A stretch of DNA of 64,000 bases from VYFG01 sp965248685 (GTDB lineage Bacteria > Pseudomonadota > Gammaproteobacteria > Arenicellales > Poriferihabitantaceae), in the NCBI GenBank assembly GCA_965248685.1, contig CBDFKC010000004.1, positions 806,001 to 870,000 of the forward strand, given 5' to 3'. Position 1 is the first letter of the stretch; each line of letters opens with the position of its first letter. The position numbers and the translations under genes were made by a program. Below the pieces are notes generated by a model that had not been told where the DNA came from, did no database searches, and worked only from the letters and a program-made list of their open reading frames with translations. Shown here in pieces: positions 17,686-27,488 of the stretch.

Positions 17686-20652
17686 ATGAGAAGATTAAAA
17701 CTTCTATTCGCTATAACACTTTGTACAGCGATTACAATAATGTCGTATCCCAACATAGGATACGCCTTGAGTTTGGGGAAACTAAGAACCGATTCTAGTC
17801 TTGGCGAACCATTGCGTTTGATGATCGAAATGCATTCGGTTACCGCCGCGGAGGCTGAAACCCTTGATGTTTCCCTCGCTTCGCGCTCGGATTTCTCCCG
17901 TGCAGGAGTGGGATACCCGGATATCGCGCCACTCCTAAGGTTCGAATTGTCCCAGGACAGCAGTTCCAATTACACCATAATAATAACCACCAATGATCCG
18001 GTTCAGGATACATTTATCCATTTGCTGATATCAGCATTTTGGTCTGGTGGCAAATCAGTAAAGGAATATACCGCGTTATTGGATCCTCCTTTGTATAGTG
18101 GAAATGCTGCGGCCGACGTAACAATCGCAACCCTTTCAGATTCAAGCGATGTTGGACTGGCGTCTGATCTTGGAGACACCGAAATAGTTTCGGACACCGT
18201 TTCGGACACCGTTGAGTCGTCGGGTCAGGAGCCAGGGGGAGAAATCGTTGTCAAGGTCGGGGATACCCTGTCCGAAATCGTTAACGACCTCGATAAACCG
18301 GCTGGGGTGGATCACTATCAGGCGCTAGTCGCAGTCTACCGTAAGAATCCAGGCGCATTTCTCAATAATAATATGAACCTGCTGCGCAAAGGAGCGCGGC
18401 TAAAGATACCGTCTTTCGAGGATATGCAAGCGGTTACCAGGCGCGAATCTTTAGCCTCGTTTAGCGAGCAGCTAAGTAGATTCAATGACTATCGCGTTGC
18501 TATTGGGCAGAAACAGGAAGTGGAATCTACCGAAGTTCTGGATGAGCTGATCGACCAACTTGTTGCAGAACCCGAAAGCACCGGCGCCGAAGATGGAGGA
18601 ATTCCGGCTATTTCTTCCGAACCTGCTAAAGATGCTGGGGAGGACCTTACCGCTTTGCCGGCCCAACAAGCGGAACCGGTCGACCCAACCTTGACTATCG
18701 GGCAACAAGATGAAGCGGGCGAAGGCGCAATTTCTTCAGATGCCGATACTGGGTCAGAAATATCCGCATTGCGCCAACAACTTGCATTGCTCGACGAAAG
18801 TTTGCTGGCTAATGGAGTGGAAAGCGATAGCGTTAGAGCGAACCTAAAACAGATTCAGGATCAGGTTGAGCGTATGTCGACGCTGATTCAAGTTGAAGAT
18901 AAAGATCTGGCGATGGCGCAGAACCGAGCGGCTCAACAAGAGCTGGAGGTTGAAGAGCCAGAAGTTGAAGAGTTGTCAGTTCAAGTTGAGGAGCAGGTAG
19001 AACAAATATTGGCCGATGCCACCCAGGACATTGCGGCGGTCGAACAGACTGACGGTCAGTCTGTTGATGAGCAGGCGCAGAATAGTTTGGCGGTGAATCC
19101 CGAGGCCAGCGTTGAACAGGAAGTTGATGAGGAGGTTGCGCAGCTGCAAACCGAATCCATCCAAAGTGAAGAGGTAGTGGAGCCAGTTGCTCCTGAGGCA
19201 ATGTCGGAACAGCCGGTTAATGCGTTGGAACCGGAAGCCGAAGATAGCCAGACTGCCCAGGTGGTCCAGGCAGTGGGGTCCGATGCGGCGGGAACCAGCC
19301 AGACTGGGGTGGATTCAGCCGATTCTGGCCAGGTTCGATCGGAGCCCCAAGACACCGTAGGCTCAGTTGTTCGTAAAGTCTCGGAAAGTAGTTTGTTTGA
19401 TTCGGTCAAGGATATTTTTTCGGTTTTGCCCGAGTACGGGTTAAAAATAGCTGCAGGACTGTTAGCCCTGATTGCCGGATTATTCTTTTGGCAACGTAGA
19501 AAATCCCGCAAGGAATTTGATGCCAGTATGCTGGATATTGAAACTGAAGAAGTTTCGATGAACTCTGAGGCATCTATTCAAAGGATGAACGCTGCTACAG
19601 GAATAGACCTGGCGAGCGCTAACGATAGCGCGCTGGAATTGACTATTGGCGGTGGAATGTCTTACCTCAGTGAGGAAGGTATCGCCGGGGTTAACGAGGA
19701 AGACAACGAAGTTATAAAGGCCGGGGCGGTTGATCCGTTGGCGGAAGCAGATGTGTATCTGGCCTATGATCGGGACGAGCAAGCGATTCAGGTATTAAAA
19801 GAGGCTTTTGCCGACAATCCGGAGCGTGGTGAGCTGGCTGAGAAGTTGCTAGAAATCTACCATAAGCAAGATGACCGTCGTTCATTCGACGCGGTGGCGA
19901 CAGAACTACACAAACGACGCGATACTACCCATAACTTCAGTTGGGAGAAGATTGTCGGAATGGGAAGGGAAGTAAGCCCCGACAATACGCTATACACAAC
20001 CGGTCCCGAACCAATTGAAGAACCGACTGCCCTGGATCTCGACGACATTAAAGGGCCATCACTTGATTTGGATGTAAGTGAACTCGATCTTGCTGACACC
20101 ACCGTAGTGGCTGGTTTAGGTAGTCTCGAAATTGATGATCTGGATTTGGACCTCGAAAAGGAGCTGGAAAAAGACAAACCTACCACTGCTCTAGATGCAC
20201 CAACCCTGAGCCAAATGATCAACGATTCGATTGATGCCAAGGCTGATGCGAGTGAGGAGGAAGAAGATAATCAGGAAATCTCCCTGGACAGAAGTGATCT
20301 CGAGTTTGATCTAGGCCAGGACGATGATCAATTCAAAATGCTTGAAGAAGAGTCCCGGCGCGCCATTGAACAAGCAACCAGCGCTGCGAGAGCCGAGGTC
20401 AGTACCCCTGAAATTGCCGACACCGAACCCAGCGCAATTGACAATGACTCTTCGATGTCAGAAATGAGTGAATCGTCGATCAGTAAGCTTGAGCCCTATC
20501 ATGAATCTGAGACTGCACTGGAGCTGGCAAAAGCTTATCTCGAATTGGGTGAACAGGATATCGCGAAAGGCTTTATTGAAGAGGTGCTAAATGAAGGTAG
20601 CGAGAAACAAAAGGGTAAAGCCCGAAAGCTGATTCGGGAACTCGCAACCTAA
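17686..20652 (+). CDS. fimV: FimV-like polar hub protein (LysM, one TM, acidic cytoplasmic TPR tail)
   Basis: A 988-residue protein. A signal segment is followed by the conserved FimV N-terminal module (LGKLRTDSSLGEPLRLMIEM) and a LysM domain at about 183-242 (VKVGDTLSEIVNDL...LRKGARLKIPS). A long Glu/Gln-rich region with coiled-coil potential follows, then one membrane helix at about 585-603 and an acidic cytoplasmic part ending in the FimV C-terminal TPR (ALELAKAYLELGEQDIAKGF). In relatives FimV binds peptidoglycan and organises polar type IV pili and signalling. A 12-bp tandem duplication at 18187-18210 encodes VSDT twice. truA, often downstream, is absent. Confidence 0.93.
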   Translation: MRRLKLLFAITLCTAITIMSYPNIGYALSLGKLRTDSSLGEPLRLMIEMHSVTAAEAETLDVSLASRSDFSRAGVGYPDIAPLLRFELSQDSSSNYTIIITTNDPVQDTFIHLLISAFWSGGKSVKEYTALLDPPLYSGNAAADVTIATLSDSSDVGLASDLGDTEIVSDTVSDTVESSGQEPGGEIVVKVGDTLSEIVNDLDKPAGVDHYQALVAVYRKNPGAFLNNNMNLLRKGARLKIPSFEDMQAVTRRESLASFSEQLSRFNDYRVAIGQKQEVESTEVLDELIDQLVAEPESTGAEDGGIPAISSEPAKDAGEDLTALPAQQAEPVDPTLTIGQQDEAGEGAISSDADTGSEISALRQQLALLDESLLANGVESDSVRANLKQIQDQVERMSTLIQVEDKDLAMAQNRAAQQELEVEEPEVEELSVQVEEQVEQILADATQDIAAVEQTDGQSVDEQAQNSLAVNPEASVEQEVDEEVAQLQTESIQSEEVVEPVAPEAMSEQPVNALEPEAEDSQTAQVVQAVGSDAAGTSQTGVDSADSGQVRSEPQDTVGSVVRKVSESSLFDSVKDIFSVLPEYGLKIAAGLLALIAGLFFWQRRKSRKEFDASMLDIETEEVSMNSEASIQRMNAATGIDLASANDSALELTIGGGMSYLSEEGIAGVNEEDNEVIKAGAVDPLAEADVYLAYDRDEQAIQVLKEAFADNPERGELAEKLLEIYHKQDDRRSFDAVATELHKRRDTTHNFSWEKIVGMGREVSPDNTLYTTGPEPIEEPTALDLDDIKGPSLDLDVSELDLADTTVVAGLGSLEIDDLDLDLEKELEKDKPTTALDAPTLSQMINDSIDAKADASEEEEDNQEISLDRSDLEFDLGQDDDQFKMLEEESRRAIEQATSAARAEVSTPEIADTEPSAIDNDSSMSEMSESSISKLEPYHESETALELAKAYLELGEQDIAKGFIEEVLNEGSEKQKGKARKLIRELAT

Positions 20653-20675
20653 ATAGGTATCTTCTCGATTCTTAT

Positions 20676-20703
20676 TTCGGCTCGAACCCTTCGGCTCGAA
20701 CCC
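20676..20703. repeat. 14-bp tandem repeat, two copies
   Basis: The unit TTCGGCTCGAACCC occurs at 20676-20689 and again at 20690-20703, in the gap between the convergent fimV and carbonic-anhydrase genes. It looks like a recent short duplication; no hairpin or T-tract makes it a terminator. Confidence 0.75.
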
Positions 20704-20734
20704 TTCAGTTAGGGCACAAGACCGTCAAGGGACG

Positions 20735-21253
20735 CTAAATCTTCTTGAGTGTTTTATATCGCTCAATTTTGGCGGTATAAATTTCTGCGATTTGCTGTAA
20801 GCCTACCACTTCTTTATCTGAAAGCTGCCGGATCACTTTCCCGGGACTTCCAAGTATCAATGACCTCGGGGCAAATTCCTTACCCTCAGCGATCAGAGTG
20901 TTGGCCCCGACCAGGCAGGACTCTCCTAGTTTGGCGCCATTGAGGATAATGCTACCTATGCCAATCAGGCTATCGCGGCCGATTTCGCAGCCATGTAGCA
21001 TGACGCTGTGCCCCACCGTCACCCCGGGGCCAATGATTAAAGGAATACCCGGGTCGGTATGAAGCACCGCATTATCTTGAACATTGGAATTGCGACCAAT
21101 TTGAATAAGATCATTGTCGCCTCGCGCTACAGCATTAAACCAGATGCTGGCATTTTCCTGCATCAAAACGGAACCTATTACATCCGCGCTGGGCGCAATA
21201 AAACAGCTCGAATGAGCTTCCGGGCAGCGGTCTTCAAATTGATAGACAGACAT
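20735..21253 (-). CDS. Gamma-carbonic anhydrase family protein (YrdA-like)
   Basis: A 172-residue left-handed beta-helix protein with hexapeptide repeats (for example VTVGHSVMLHGCEIGRDSLIG). The three zinc histidines of the family are in place: His65 (VLHTD), His82 (VGHS) and His87 (MLHGC). The catalytic loop of the Cam archetype is absent, as in most short bacterial members such as YrdA, so carbonic anhydrase activity is uncertain. sohB lies 12 bases upstream on the same strand. Confidence 0.92.
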   Translation of the reverse strand: MSVYQFEDRCPEAHSSCFIAPSADVIGSVLMQENASIWFNAVARGDNDLIQIGRNSNVQDNAVLHTDPGIPLIIGPGVTVGHSVMLHGCEIGRDSLIGIGSIILNGAKLGESCLVGANTLIAEGKEFAPRSLILGSPGKVIRQLSDKEVVGLQQIAEIYTAKIERYKTLKKI

Positions 21254-21265
21254 GGGGCTATCGGA

Positions 21266-22333
21266 TTACATCAATAACTGTTTATCCATGTCCTGGACCG
21301 ATCTTTCCTTTAGCAAGCGGGCGCTGGCGAACAACGCCGAGAACTTTTCGGCCAAGGTTTTCTTTCTGCTGTATTCCAGATGAATCAGATCGCAGTCTTT
21401 GCGCGACGACATTAGAAAGTCGTCGCTGGTTTGCAGTTGGTCAACCAGGCCCAATTCAAGCGCTCTGGAGCCAAGCCAGTGCTCTCCGGTAGCGACGGTA
21501 TCAATATCCAGGTCCGGTCTGCGTTCCTGAATAAAATTTTTAAACAAGGTATGGGTCTCTTCCAGTTCCTGCTGCATTTTTTCCCGGCCTTTATCCGTGT
21601 TCTCTCCAAACATAGTCAGGGTTCGTTTGTATTCCCCTGCGGATAATTGCTCATAGTCAACATCGTGTTTCTTTAGCAACCGATGAAGATTCGGGATTTG
21701 AGCCAGCACTCCAATTGAACCGACGATCGAAAAGGGTGCCGCGATTATTTTGTTAGCGACACAGGCCATCATGTAGCCACCACTGGCAGCAACCTTGTCC
21801 ACTGATATAGTCAATGGAATATTGTAATCGGTAATGCGCTGCAGCTGACTGGCTGCCAGACCGTAGCTATGCACCATGCCACCTCCACTTTCCAGGCGAA
21901 GCAATACTTCATCCTGTTCCTTTGCGTCTGTCAAAATTGCACTAATCTCGTGGCGCATTGCATCGGTTGCGCTGGCGCGAATGTCGCCATCGAAATCAAT
22001 GATGAATATTCTTTTCCGTTCTGGCTCGGGGGTTGCGCCCTGTTTTGCCAGCTTTTTCTCTTGCTTGGCCTGTTGTTTGGCTTTTTGTTTATCTTTCTTG
22101 CGTTCAGCTTTGGACTTTGATTTTAGTGCATGGGGCTCCAACGTCGCACTTCCCAGGGCCGATTCCATTTCGTCAAATTCCCGGTTGACCAGGGTGATGA
22201 GGAGCTCGGAATCCGAGCCTTTTTTCTGACGCATGGCCATGGCCACAAGGCTACCGGCAGATACCAACAGGGCGATAACCAGGGTGGCAACCTTGGCTAA
22301 AAAAAGGCCGTAATCGCTAATAAATTCCATCAT
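21266..22333 (-). CDS. sohB: SohB-type S49 membrane protease
   Basis: A 355-residue protein with an N-terminal membrane helix (LFLAKVATLVIALLVSAGSL), a lysine-rich linker (about residues 65-105) and a peptidase S49 domain. The catalytic Ser is Ser184 in KVAASGGYMMA; the general-base lysine is in AGEYKRTLTMFGE. It resembles signal-peptide peptidase SppA in half-length form. It ends 12 bp before the carbonic-anhydrase gene and starts eight bp after glnS, so glnS-sohB-carbonic anhydrase may be one transcript. Confidence 0.92.
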   Translation of the reverse strand: MMEFISDYGLFLAKVATLVIALLVSAGSLVAMAMRQKKGSDSELLITLVNREFDEMESALGSATLEPHALKSKSKAERKKDKQKAKQQAKQEKKLAKQGATPEPERKRIFIIDFDGDIRASATDAMRHEISAILTDAKEQDEVLLRLESGGGMVHSYGLAASQLQRITDYNIPLTISVDKVAASGGYMMACVANKIIAAPFSIVGSIGVLAQIPNLHRLLKKHDVDYEQLSAGEYKRTLTMFGENTDKGREKMQQELEETHTLFKNFIQERRPDLDIDTVATGEHWLGSRALELGLVDQLQTSDDFLMSSRKDCDLIHLEYSRKKTLAEKFSALFASARLLKERSVQDMDKQLLM

Positions 22334-22341
22334 TTGTATTT

Positions 22342-24021
22342 CTAGGATTGTTTTTTTGAATCAATTTTGGCCCAGCTGTCCCGCAGCGAAACAACTCGGT
22401 TTAACACCAATGCGTCCGGGCTGCTTGAGGTATCTGGGTAAAAATAACCAACCCGCTCGAACTGATAGCGCGTTTCCATTTCAAGTTTAGCCAGGGATGC
22501 TTCCAGTTTACATTGGGAAAGTGAGATCAGGGAGTCTGGATTGATCATTTCTAAAAAATCACCCGCGGAATCCGTCATCGGGTTAGGAACATTAAATAAC
22601 CGATCGTACAGACGCACTTCGGCGTTCACTGCATCTTCTGCATTGACCCAATGAACGATGCCCTTTACCTTGCGTCCCTCGGGGTGCTTGCCGTGACGGG
22701 TTTGATCCAGGTATTCACACCGCAGTTCAGTTATTTCACCATCCACATCATGCAACACGTCAACGCATTTAACCACGAAGGCGTTGCGCAATCTCACCTC
22801 ACGCCCTGGTCCCAATCTGAAAAACTTGGCCGGCGGGTCCTGCATAAAATCTTCCCGGTCGATATACAATTCTTTGGACAGGCTAATTCTGCGCTTGCCA
22901 AGACTTTCGTCTTTAGGATGATTGGCAACCTCGAAGTGCTCAGTTTTGCCTTCCGGGTAATTCTCAATGACCATTTTCAATGGTCTTAGGACTGCCATTG
23001 CCCGGGGTGCGACCGGGTCGAGATCTTCGCGGACACAGTTCTCGAGGACCGCCATATCAATGACATTGTCACTTTTGGTGATTCCTACCAGGGAAATAAA
23101 GTTTCGAATTGCTGCTGGGGTAAAACCACGCCGACGAAACCCAGAAATTGTCGGCATCCTTGGATCATCCCAGCCGTGAACCTTGCCACTTTCAACCAGT
23201 TGGGTCAGCAATCTTTTGCTCATTATGGTGTGGTTCAGATTGAGTCGGGAAAACTCGATCTGACGTGGTCGACTTGGAAGTGTAATGTTGTCAATAAACC
23301 AGTCGTAAAGCGGTCGATGGTCTTCAAATTCAAGAGTGCAAAGAGAATGGGTCACGCCTTCGATGGCATCACTCAGACCATGGGTAAAGTCGTACATCGG
23401 ATAAACGCACCATTTATTTCCGGTTCTCTGATGCTCATGGTGACGAATTCGGTACATCACCGGGTCTCGCATGTTGATGTTGGGCGAGGCCATATCGATT
23501 TTTGCCCGTAAAACCTTCTCGCCATCAGCAAACTCTCCGGCCTTCATCCGAGCGAACAAGTCGAGATTTTGTGCTGCCGACATATCACGATTGGGGCTGT
23601 CTTTACCGGGCTCTGTCAGAGTGCCACGATACTCCCGGATTTTGTCGGCGGGCAGACTGTCTACATAGGCCAGGCCCTTTTCTATCAATTCAACGGCGAA
23701 TCCGTGGAGCTGACCGAAATAGTCTGAGGCATGGGCGAGGGCTGTCCACTGAAAACCCAGCCAGCGTACATCTTCTTCAATGGCTTTGACGAACTCGATG
23801 TCTTCTTTTACCGGATTGGTGTCGTCAAACCGTAATGTGCATTTACCGCCATAGTCATTGGCGATGCCAAAATTTAGCCAGATGGACTTGGCGTGTCCAA
23901 CATGTAAATAGCCATTGGGTTCCGGGGGAAAGCGGGTGACAATGGTTGAATGTTTCCCGGTGGCGATATCGGAGTCGATTATCTGCCGGATAAAATTGCT
24001 TGTTACGGTTTGTTCGGTCAT
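22342..24021 (-). CDS. glnS: Glutaminyl-tRNA synthetase
   Basis: A 559-residue class I synthetase. The HIGH motif appears as HVGHAKS in PPEPNGYLHVGHAKSIW and the KMSKS motif as IMSKRLL. The anticodon-binding beta-barrels fill the C-terminal third. Length agrees with E. coli GlnS (554). It charges tRNA-Gln directly, as is usual for Gammaproteobacteria. It lies 44 bp after dapE on the same strand. Confidence 0.97.
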   Translation of the reverse strand: MTEQTVTSNFIRQIIDSDIATGKHSTIVTRFPPEPNGYLHVGHAKSIWLNFGIANDYGGKCTLRFDDTNPVKEDIEFVKAIEEDVRWLGFQWTALAHASDYFGQLHGFAVELIEKGLAYVDSLPADKIREYRGTLTEPGKDSPNRDMSAAQNLDLFARMKAGEFADGEKVLRAKIDMASPNINMRDPVMYRIRHHEHQRTGNKWCVYPMYDFTHGLSDAIEGVTHSLCTLEFEDHRPLYDWFIDNITLPSRPRQIEFSRLNLNHTIMSKRLLTQLVESGKVHGWDDPRMPTISGFRRRGFTPAAIRNFISLVGITKSDNVIDMAVLENCVREDLDPVAPRAMAVLRPLKMVIENYPEGKTEHFEVANHPKDESLGKRRISLSKELYIDREDFMQDPPAKFFRLGPGREVRLRNAFVVKCVDVLHDVDGEITELRCEYLDQTRHGKHPEGRKVKGIVHWVNAEDAVNAEVRLYDRLFNVPNPMTDSAGDFLEMINPDSLISLSQCKLEASLAKLEMETRYQFERVGYFYPDTSSSPDALVLNRVVSLRDSWAKIDSKKQS

Positions 24022-24065
24022 TCCGTAGAATGGCTGCTGCGCTAAAAATGGGCGTGGAGTATAGC

Positions 24066-25214
24066 TTATAGCAAAAGCTTTTCCAAAATCCTTTGGTAGC
24101 AGGCGGTCAGTCGGTCGAGATCATCGGTTTCGACCCTTTCATTTAGTTGATGGATCGTGGCATTGACCGGACCAAGTTCAACCACCTGGGCGCCGGTAGG
24201 TGCGATAAAGCGACCGTCAGAGGTGCCACCGGAAGTAGACTGCTCCGGGTAGTATCCTGTGATTTCATAGACGCTCTCACTGACCGCATCAATTAAATTT
24301 CCTTGCTTGGTTTCAAATGGATGGCCGCTATGATTCCATTCGATATCGAAATCCAATTGATGCCGAACCAGGAGCGATTCGATGGTATTGCGCAATACCT
24401 GTTCAGTAGTTTCGGGTGAATATCGAATATTGAAACGAATTTCGATGCTGCCCGGAATCACATTGGTGGCGCCAGTGCCGCTATTAATATTGGAAATCTG
24501 TAAACTGGTTGGTTGAAAATTCTGATTGCCCTGGTCCCATTTGATAGCAACCAGCTGGTCGAGCGCTGGTATCGCAAGATGAATAGGATTCTTGGCCTGA
24601 TGAGGATAGGCGATATGCCCTTGAATACCCTGTATCACTAGCCTGGCTCCCAAGGAACCACGGCGTCCGACCTTTACTACGTCACCGGTTTTGGCGGTGC
24701 TGGTGGGCTCTCCAACAATGCACATATCGATAATCTCATCTCGTGCCTTCAGGGCATCCAGGACAACTCGAGTACCATACAATGCGGGACCCTCTTCGTC
24801 GCTGGTAATCAACAATCCAATTGATCCTCTATGCGTGGGATGAGTTGCCAGGAAGCTCTCGCAAGCGCAAACAAAGCTGGCGATACTACCTTTCATATCC
24901 GCCGCACCACGGCCGTGAATTACGCCGTCCTCGACCACTCCGTCAAAAGGTTGATGCTTCCACTGGTCCAGAGGGCCGGTAGGAACGACATCGGTATGGC
25001 CAGCAAATACCAATAGAGGTGATTGTGTACCCCGTCGTGCCCAGAGATTCTTCACGTCCTGTTGGTCTATTTGTTCGCACTGAAACCCTGCCGGTTCGAG
25101 TCTGGAAGTTAGCAATTTCTGGCAGCCTTCGTCATCTGGAGTAATCGAAGGTTTGCGAATAAGTTGCTGGGCCAAACAAATAGTGTCAGAACTGGGAAGC
25201 TTCGAGGGGGACAT
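24066..25214 (-). CDS. dapE: Succinyl-diaminopimelate desuccinylase
   Basis: A 382-residue M20 metallopeptidase-family enzyme of lysine/diaminopimelate synthesis. Metal ligands lie in FAGHTDVVPTG, GRGAADMKG and the DEEG motif; the dimerisation (lid) domain sits between about residues 180 and 295. The C-terminal ELGPVNATIHQLNE is the DapE signature. It is the promoter-proximal gene of the minus-strand dapE-glnS-sohB group, divergent from the yafS-like methyltransferase. Confidence 0.96.
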   Translation of the reverse strand: MSPSKLPSSDTICLAQQLIRKPSITPDDEGCQKLLTSRLEPAGFQCEQIDQQDVKNLWARRGTQSPLLVFAGHTDVVPTGPLDQWKHQPFDGVVEDGVIHGRGAADMKGSIASFVCACESFLATHPTHRGSIGLLITSDEEGPALYGTRVVLDALKARDEIIDMCIVGEPTSTAKTGDVVKVGRRGSLGARLVIQGIQGHIAYPHQAKNPIHLAIPALDQLVAIKWDQGNQNFQPTSLQISNINSGTGATNVIPGSIEIRFNIRYSPETTEQVLRNTIESLLVRHQLDFDIEWNHSGHPFETKQGNLIDAVSESVYEITGYYPEQSTSGGTSDGRFIAPTGAQVVELGPVNATIHQLNERVETDDLDRLTACYQRILEKLLL

Positions 25215-25299
25215 TATTGCGTTAGCTTAGGGAAACAATTAAGGTTGAACTATTGTAACAATGAACCAATATACAAATCGCGGTGAATAAACTTTATTC

Positions 25300-26103
25300 A
25301 TGAAAGACTGGTTTCAAACCCCATTGGGTGAATGGCTGCTTGGCGCCGAGCAAGAACGCTGTCAGCGTCTAATTCCTGCGGGATATTATCCAACTGCACT
25401 GCAACTCGGACTGGGCCAGTGCAACTTTCTTAATGGTATTGAAGTTGGAACCGGTTTTCTTGCAGATGAAAGGGAGTTTCCTCCCGCGCAGTTGCTGACT
25501 AAGGGACTCCGACAGCAGCGAAATATGAATCGGGTCCAAGCTTCTCCTTCGGCCCTGCCATTTAGTGATAAAACCCATAGCCTGATTGTTATGCCCCATA
25601 TTTTTGACTTTTGCGACGATCCCCATGGGGTTTTACGGGAAGTCAACCAAATTCTGATTCCCGAAGGCTGCGTGGTTATCACCGGATTTAATCAGGTGAG
25701 CCTGTGGGGCGGAGGACGTCTAACCCGAAGTCGTTATTCTAATGCCCCATGGAAAGGAAACTATTACCGGGTAGGGCGAGTCCAGGACTGGTTGTCGTTA
25801 CTTGGATTCGATATTGTTGGTGCTTCTATATTTGGCTACCAGCCACCACTGCAAAGTGAGAAGTGGCGCAATAAGCTATCCTTTGTTGAAAAAGTCGGAA
25901 CGCGCTGGTGGCCCGGACTTGGCGCTGTCTATATGATCGTCGGAAAGAAACGCGAGATTGCGTCAAGCACTGGAGGAACCCGGTTAGCATGGCGTAGATT
26001 TATTCCTGCGATTGCCCGTCCTGCGGTTTCCTCCAGTGCTGGGCTTTCAAGCGCTGGTGATCGCGTGGCCAAAGTCCAGCTTCGTCTGGTGATTAACAAT
26101 TAG
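25300..26103 (+). CDS. YafS-like class I SAM-dependent methyltransferase
   Basis: A 267-residue protein with an N-terminal WFQTPLGEWLL motif seen in YafS-type proteins found next to rnhA. The SAM motif I is degenerate (LQLGLGQCNF), but ASPSALPFSDKTHSLIVMPHIFDFCDDP matches motifs II-III of Methyltransf_11 proteins. The tail after residue 225 is Ser/Arg-rich and variable. No substrate is known. Its position before rnhA-dnaQ matches other Gammaproteobacteria. Confidence 0.82.
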   Translation: MKDWFQTPLGEWLLGAEQERCQRLIPAGYYPTALQLGLGQCNFLNGIEVGTGFLADEREFPPAQLLTKGLRQQRNMNRVQASPSALPFSDKTHSLIVMPHIFDFCDDPHGVLREVNQILIPEGCVVITGFNQVSLWGGGRLTRSRYSNAPWKGNYYRVGRVQDWLSLLGFDIVGASIFGYQPPLQSEKWRNKLSFVEKVGTRWWPGLGAVYMIVGKKREIASSTGGTRLAWRRFIPAIARPAVSSSAGLSSAGDRVAKVQLRLVINN

Positions 26104-26214
26104 CCATCTGTCATACCGAATATTCAATTCGAGTGATCAATCGGCGGCCTCGCTTGATTGCGTTGAAGCAATGAATAAATTAACAATAGCCACTTGTAGA
26201 TTTTTATTAGTCCC

Positions 26215-26661
26215 ATGAATTCGGTCACAATTTATACCGATGGAGCCTGCCGCGGAAATCCTGGTCCGGGAGGCTGGGGTGCATTGTTGCAATTCGGTTC
26301 CCACGAAAAAACGATTAATGGGAACGAGGCTGCGACCACCAATAACAGAATGGAAATGACTGCGGCTATAGAAGCGCTTCGGAGTTTAAGTCGTTGTTGC
26401 GACGTAGAACTTTATACTGATTCCCAGTATTTGCGCACAGGCGTTCTGGAGTGGTTAGCTAATTGGAAGAAGCGCAACTGGATTACCGCTGCACGTAAGC
26501 CAGTAAAAAATCGCGACTTATGGGAAGCACTGGATGAACAAATAAATCAGCACCGGATCAACTGGCATTGGGTTAAGGGTCACGCGGGTAATCCCGGCAA
26601 TGAGCAGGCAGACCTGCTTGCTAACAAGGCTATAGACAGTCTGCTTAACTTGGAATCCTGA
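26215..26661 (+). CDS. rnhA: Ribonuclease HI
   Basis: A 148-residue enzyme that degrades RNA in RNA-DNA hybrids. The acidic catalytic residues Asp9 (YTDGACRGNPG), Glu47 (NNRMEMTA), Asp69 (YTDSQYL) and Asp133 (EQADLLANKA) are all present, as is the handle-region tryptophan cluster (WLANWKKRNW). It lies five bases before dnaQ on the same strand; in E. coli the two are divergent. Confidence 0.97.
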   Translation: MNSVTIYTDGACRGNPGPGGWGALLQFGSHEKTINGNEAATTNNRMEMTAAIEALRSLSRCCDVELYTDSQYLRTGVLEWLANWKKRNWITAARKPVKNRDLWEALDEQINQHRINWHWVKGHAGNPGNEQADLLANKAIDSLLNLES

Positions 26662-26666
26662 TCTTT

Positions 26667-27452
26667 ATGAGACAAATTATTCTCGATACTGAGACCACCG
26701 GTCTTGATCCAAAACAAGGGCATAAAATTATCGAAGTCGGTTGCATAGAAATGGCCAAGCGCCGGATGACGGGAAATACTTTTCATCACTACATTCAGCC
26801 TAACCGGGAAATCGATGAAGCCGCTATCGAGGTTCACGGTATAACCCTTGAGACGCTTAAGGACAAACCGATTTTCGGGGACCTTGCTGCAGAGTTGCTG
26901 GATTTTCTCAAGGGCGCGGAGCTGATCATACACAACGCGCCATTTGACGTTGCATTCTTGAATCACGAGTTTAAACAGGCAGGTTTGGGTGAAAAAGTAA
27001 TTGATCAGCACTGTAGTATTGTCGATACACTGGTGATGGCACGGCACAAGCATCCCGGGCAGAAAAACAATTTGAATGCCTTGTGTAAACGCTATGGAGT
27101 AGATAACAGTCAGCGGCAGTTGCATGGTGCGTTGCTGGACGCAGAAATACTCGCTGACGTTTACCTAATGATGACGGGTGGTCAGATATCGTTACTGGGT
27201 GAATCGGATGATTTGACCTGGTCTGGAGGGATCCGGTCTGGATCGGAAACAAGAGCTAATTACCGTGCCAGTGGTGATCGCGCTGAACTGAATGAAAATG
27301 ACAATGAACAATCCCGAGTGCGTCAATTTCGCCAGACCCCAGTTATCAAGGCCAGCGAAGAGGAACTTGCAGCGCATCAGTCGTGGCTCGATTTACTAGA
27401 AAAATCGACCCCTGGTAATGTGGTTTGGAAGACCATGAATAATGATACCTAA
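26667..27452 (+). CDS. dnaQ: DNA polymerase III epsilon subunit (proofreading exonuclease)
   Basis: A 261-residue DEDDh exonuclease. ExoI is LDTETTGLDP (Asp7, Glu9), ExoII HNAPFDVAFL (Asp94), ExoIII HGALLDAEILADVY (His153, Asp158). Right after the exonuclease domain comes QISLLGE (about 173-179), which fits the weak beta-clamp-binding motif of epsilon. The flexible C-terminal tail that contacts the alpha subunit completes the protein. Cotranscription with rnhA is likely (five-base gap). Confidence 0.96.
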   Translation: MRQIILDTETTGLDPKQGHKIIEVGCIEMAKRRMTGNTFHHYIQPNREIDEAAIEVHGITLETLKDKPIFGDLAAELLDFLKGAELIIHNAPFDVAFLNHEFKQAGLGEKVIDQHCSIVDTLVMARHKHPGQKNNLNALCKRYGVDNSQRQLHGALLDAEILADVYLMMTGGQISLLGESDDLTWSGGIRSGSETRANYRASGDRAELNENDNEQSRVRQFRQTPVIKASEEELAAHQSWLDLLEKSTPGNVVWKTMNNDT

Positions 27453-27488
27453 TAATTCTGACGAGATAAAACGGGGAACAAAACCGAA

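Noticed and set aside
26580..27125. 181-residue minus-strand frame over rnhA/dnaQ
   Set aside because: Shadow of dnaQ; no RBS or domain signature.
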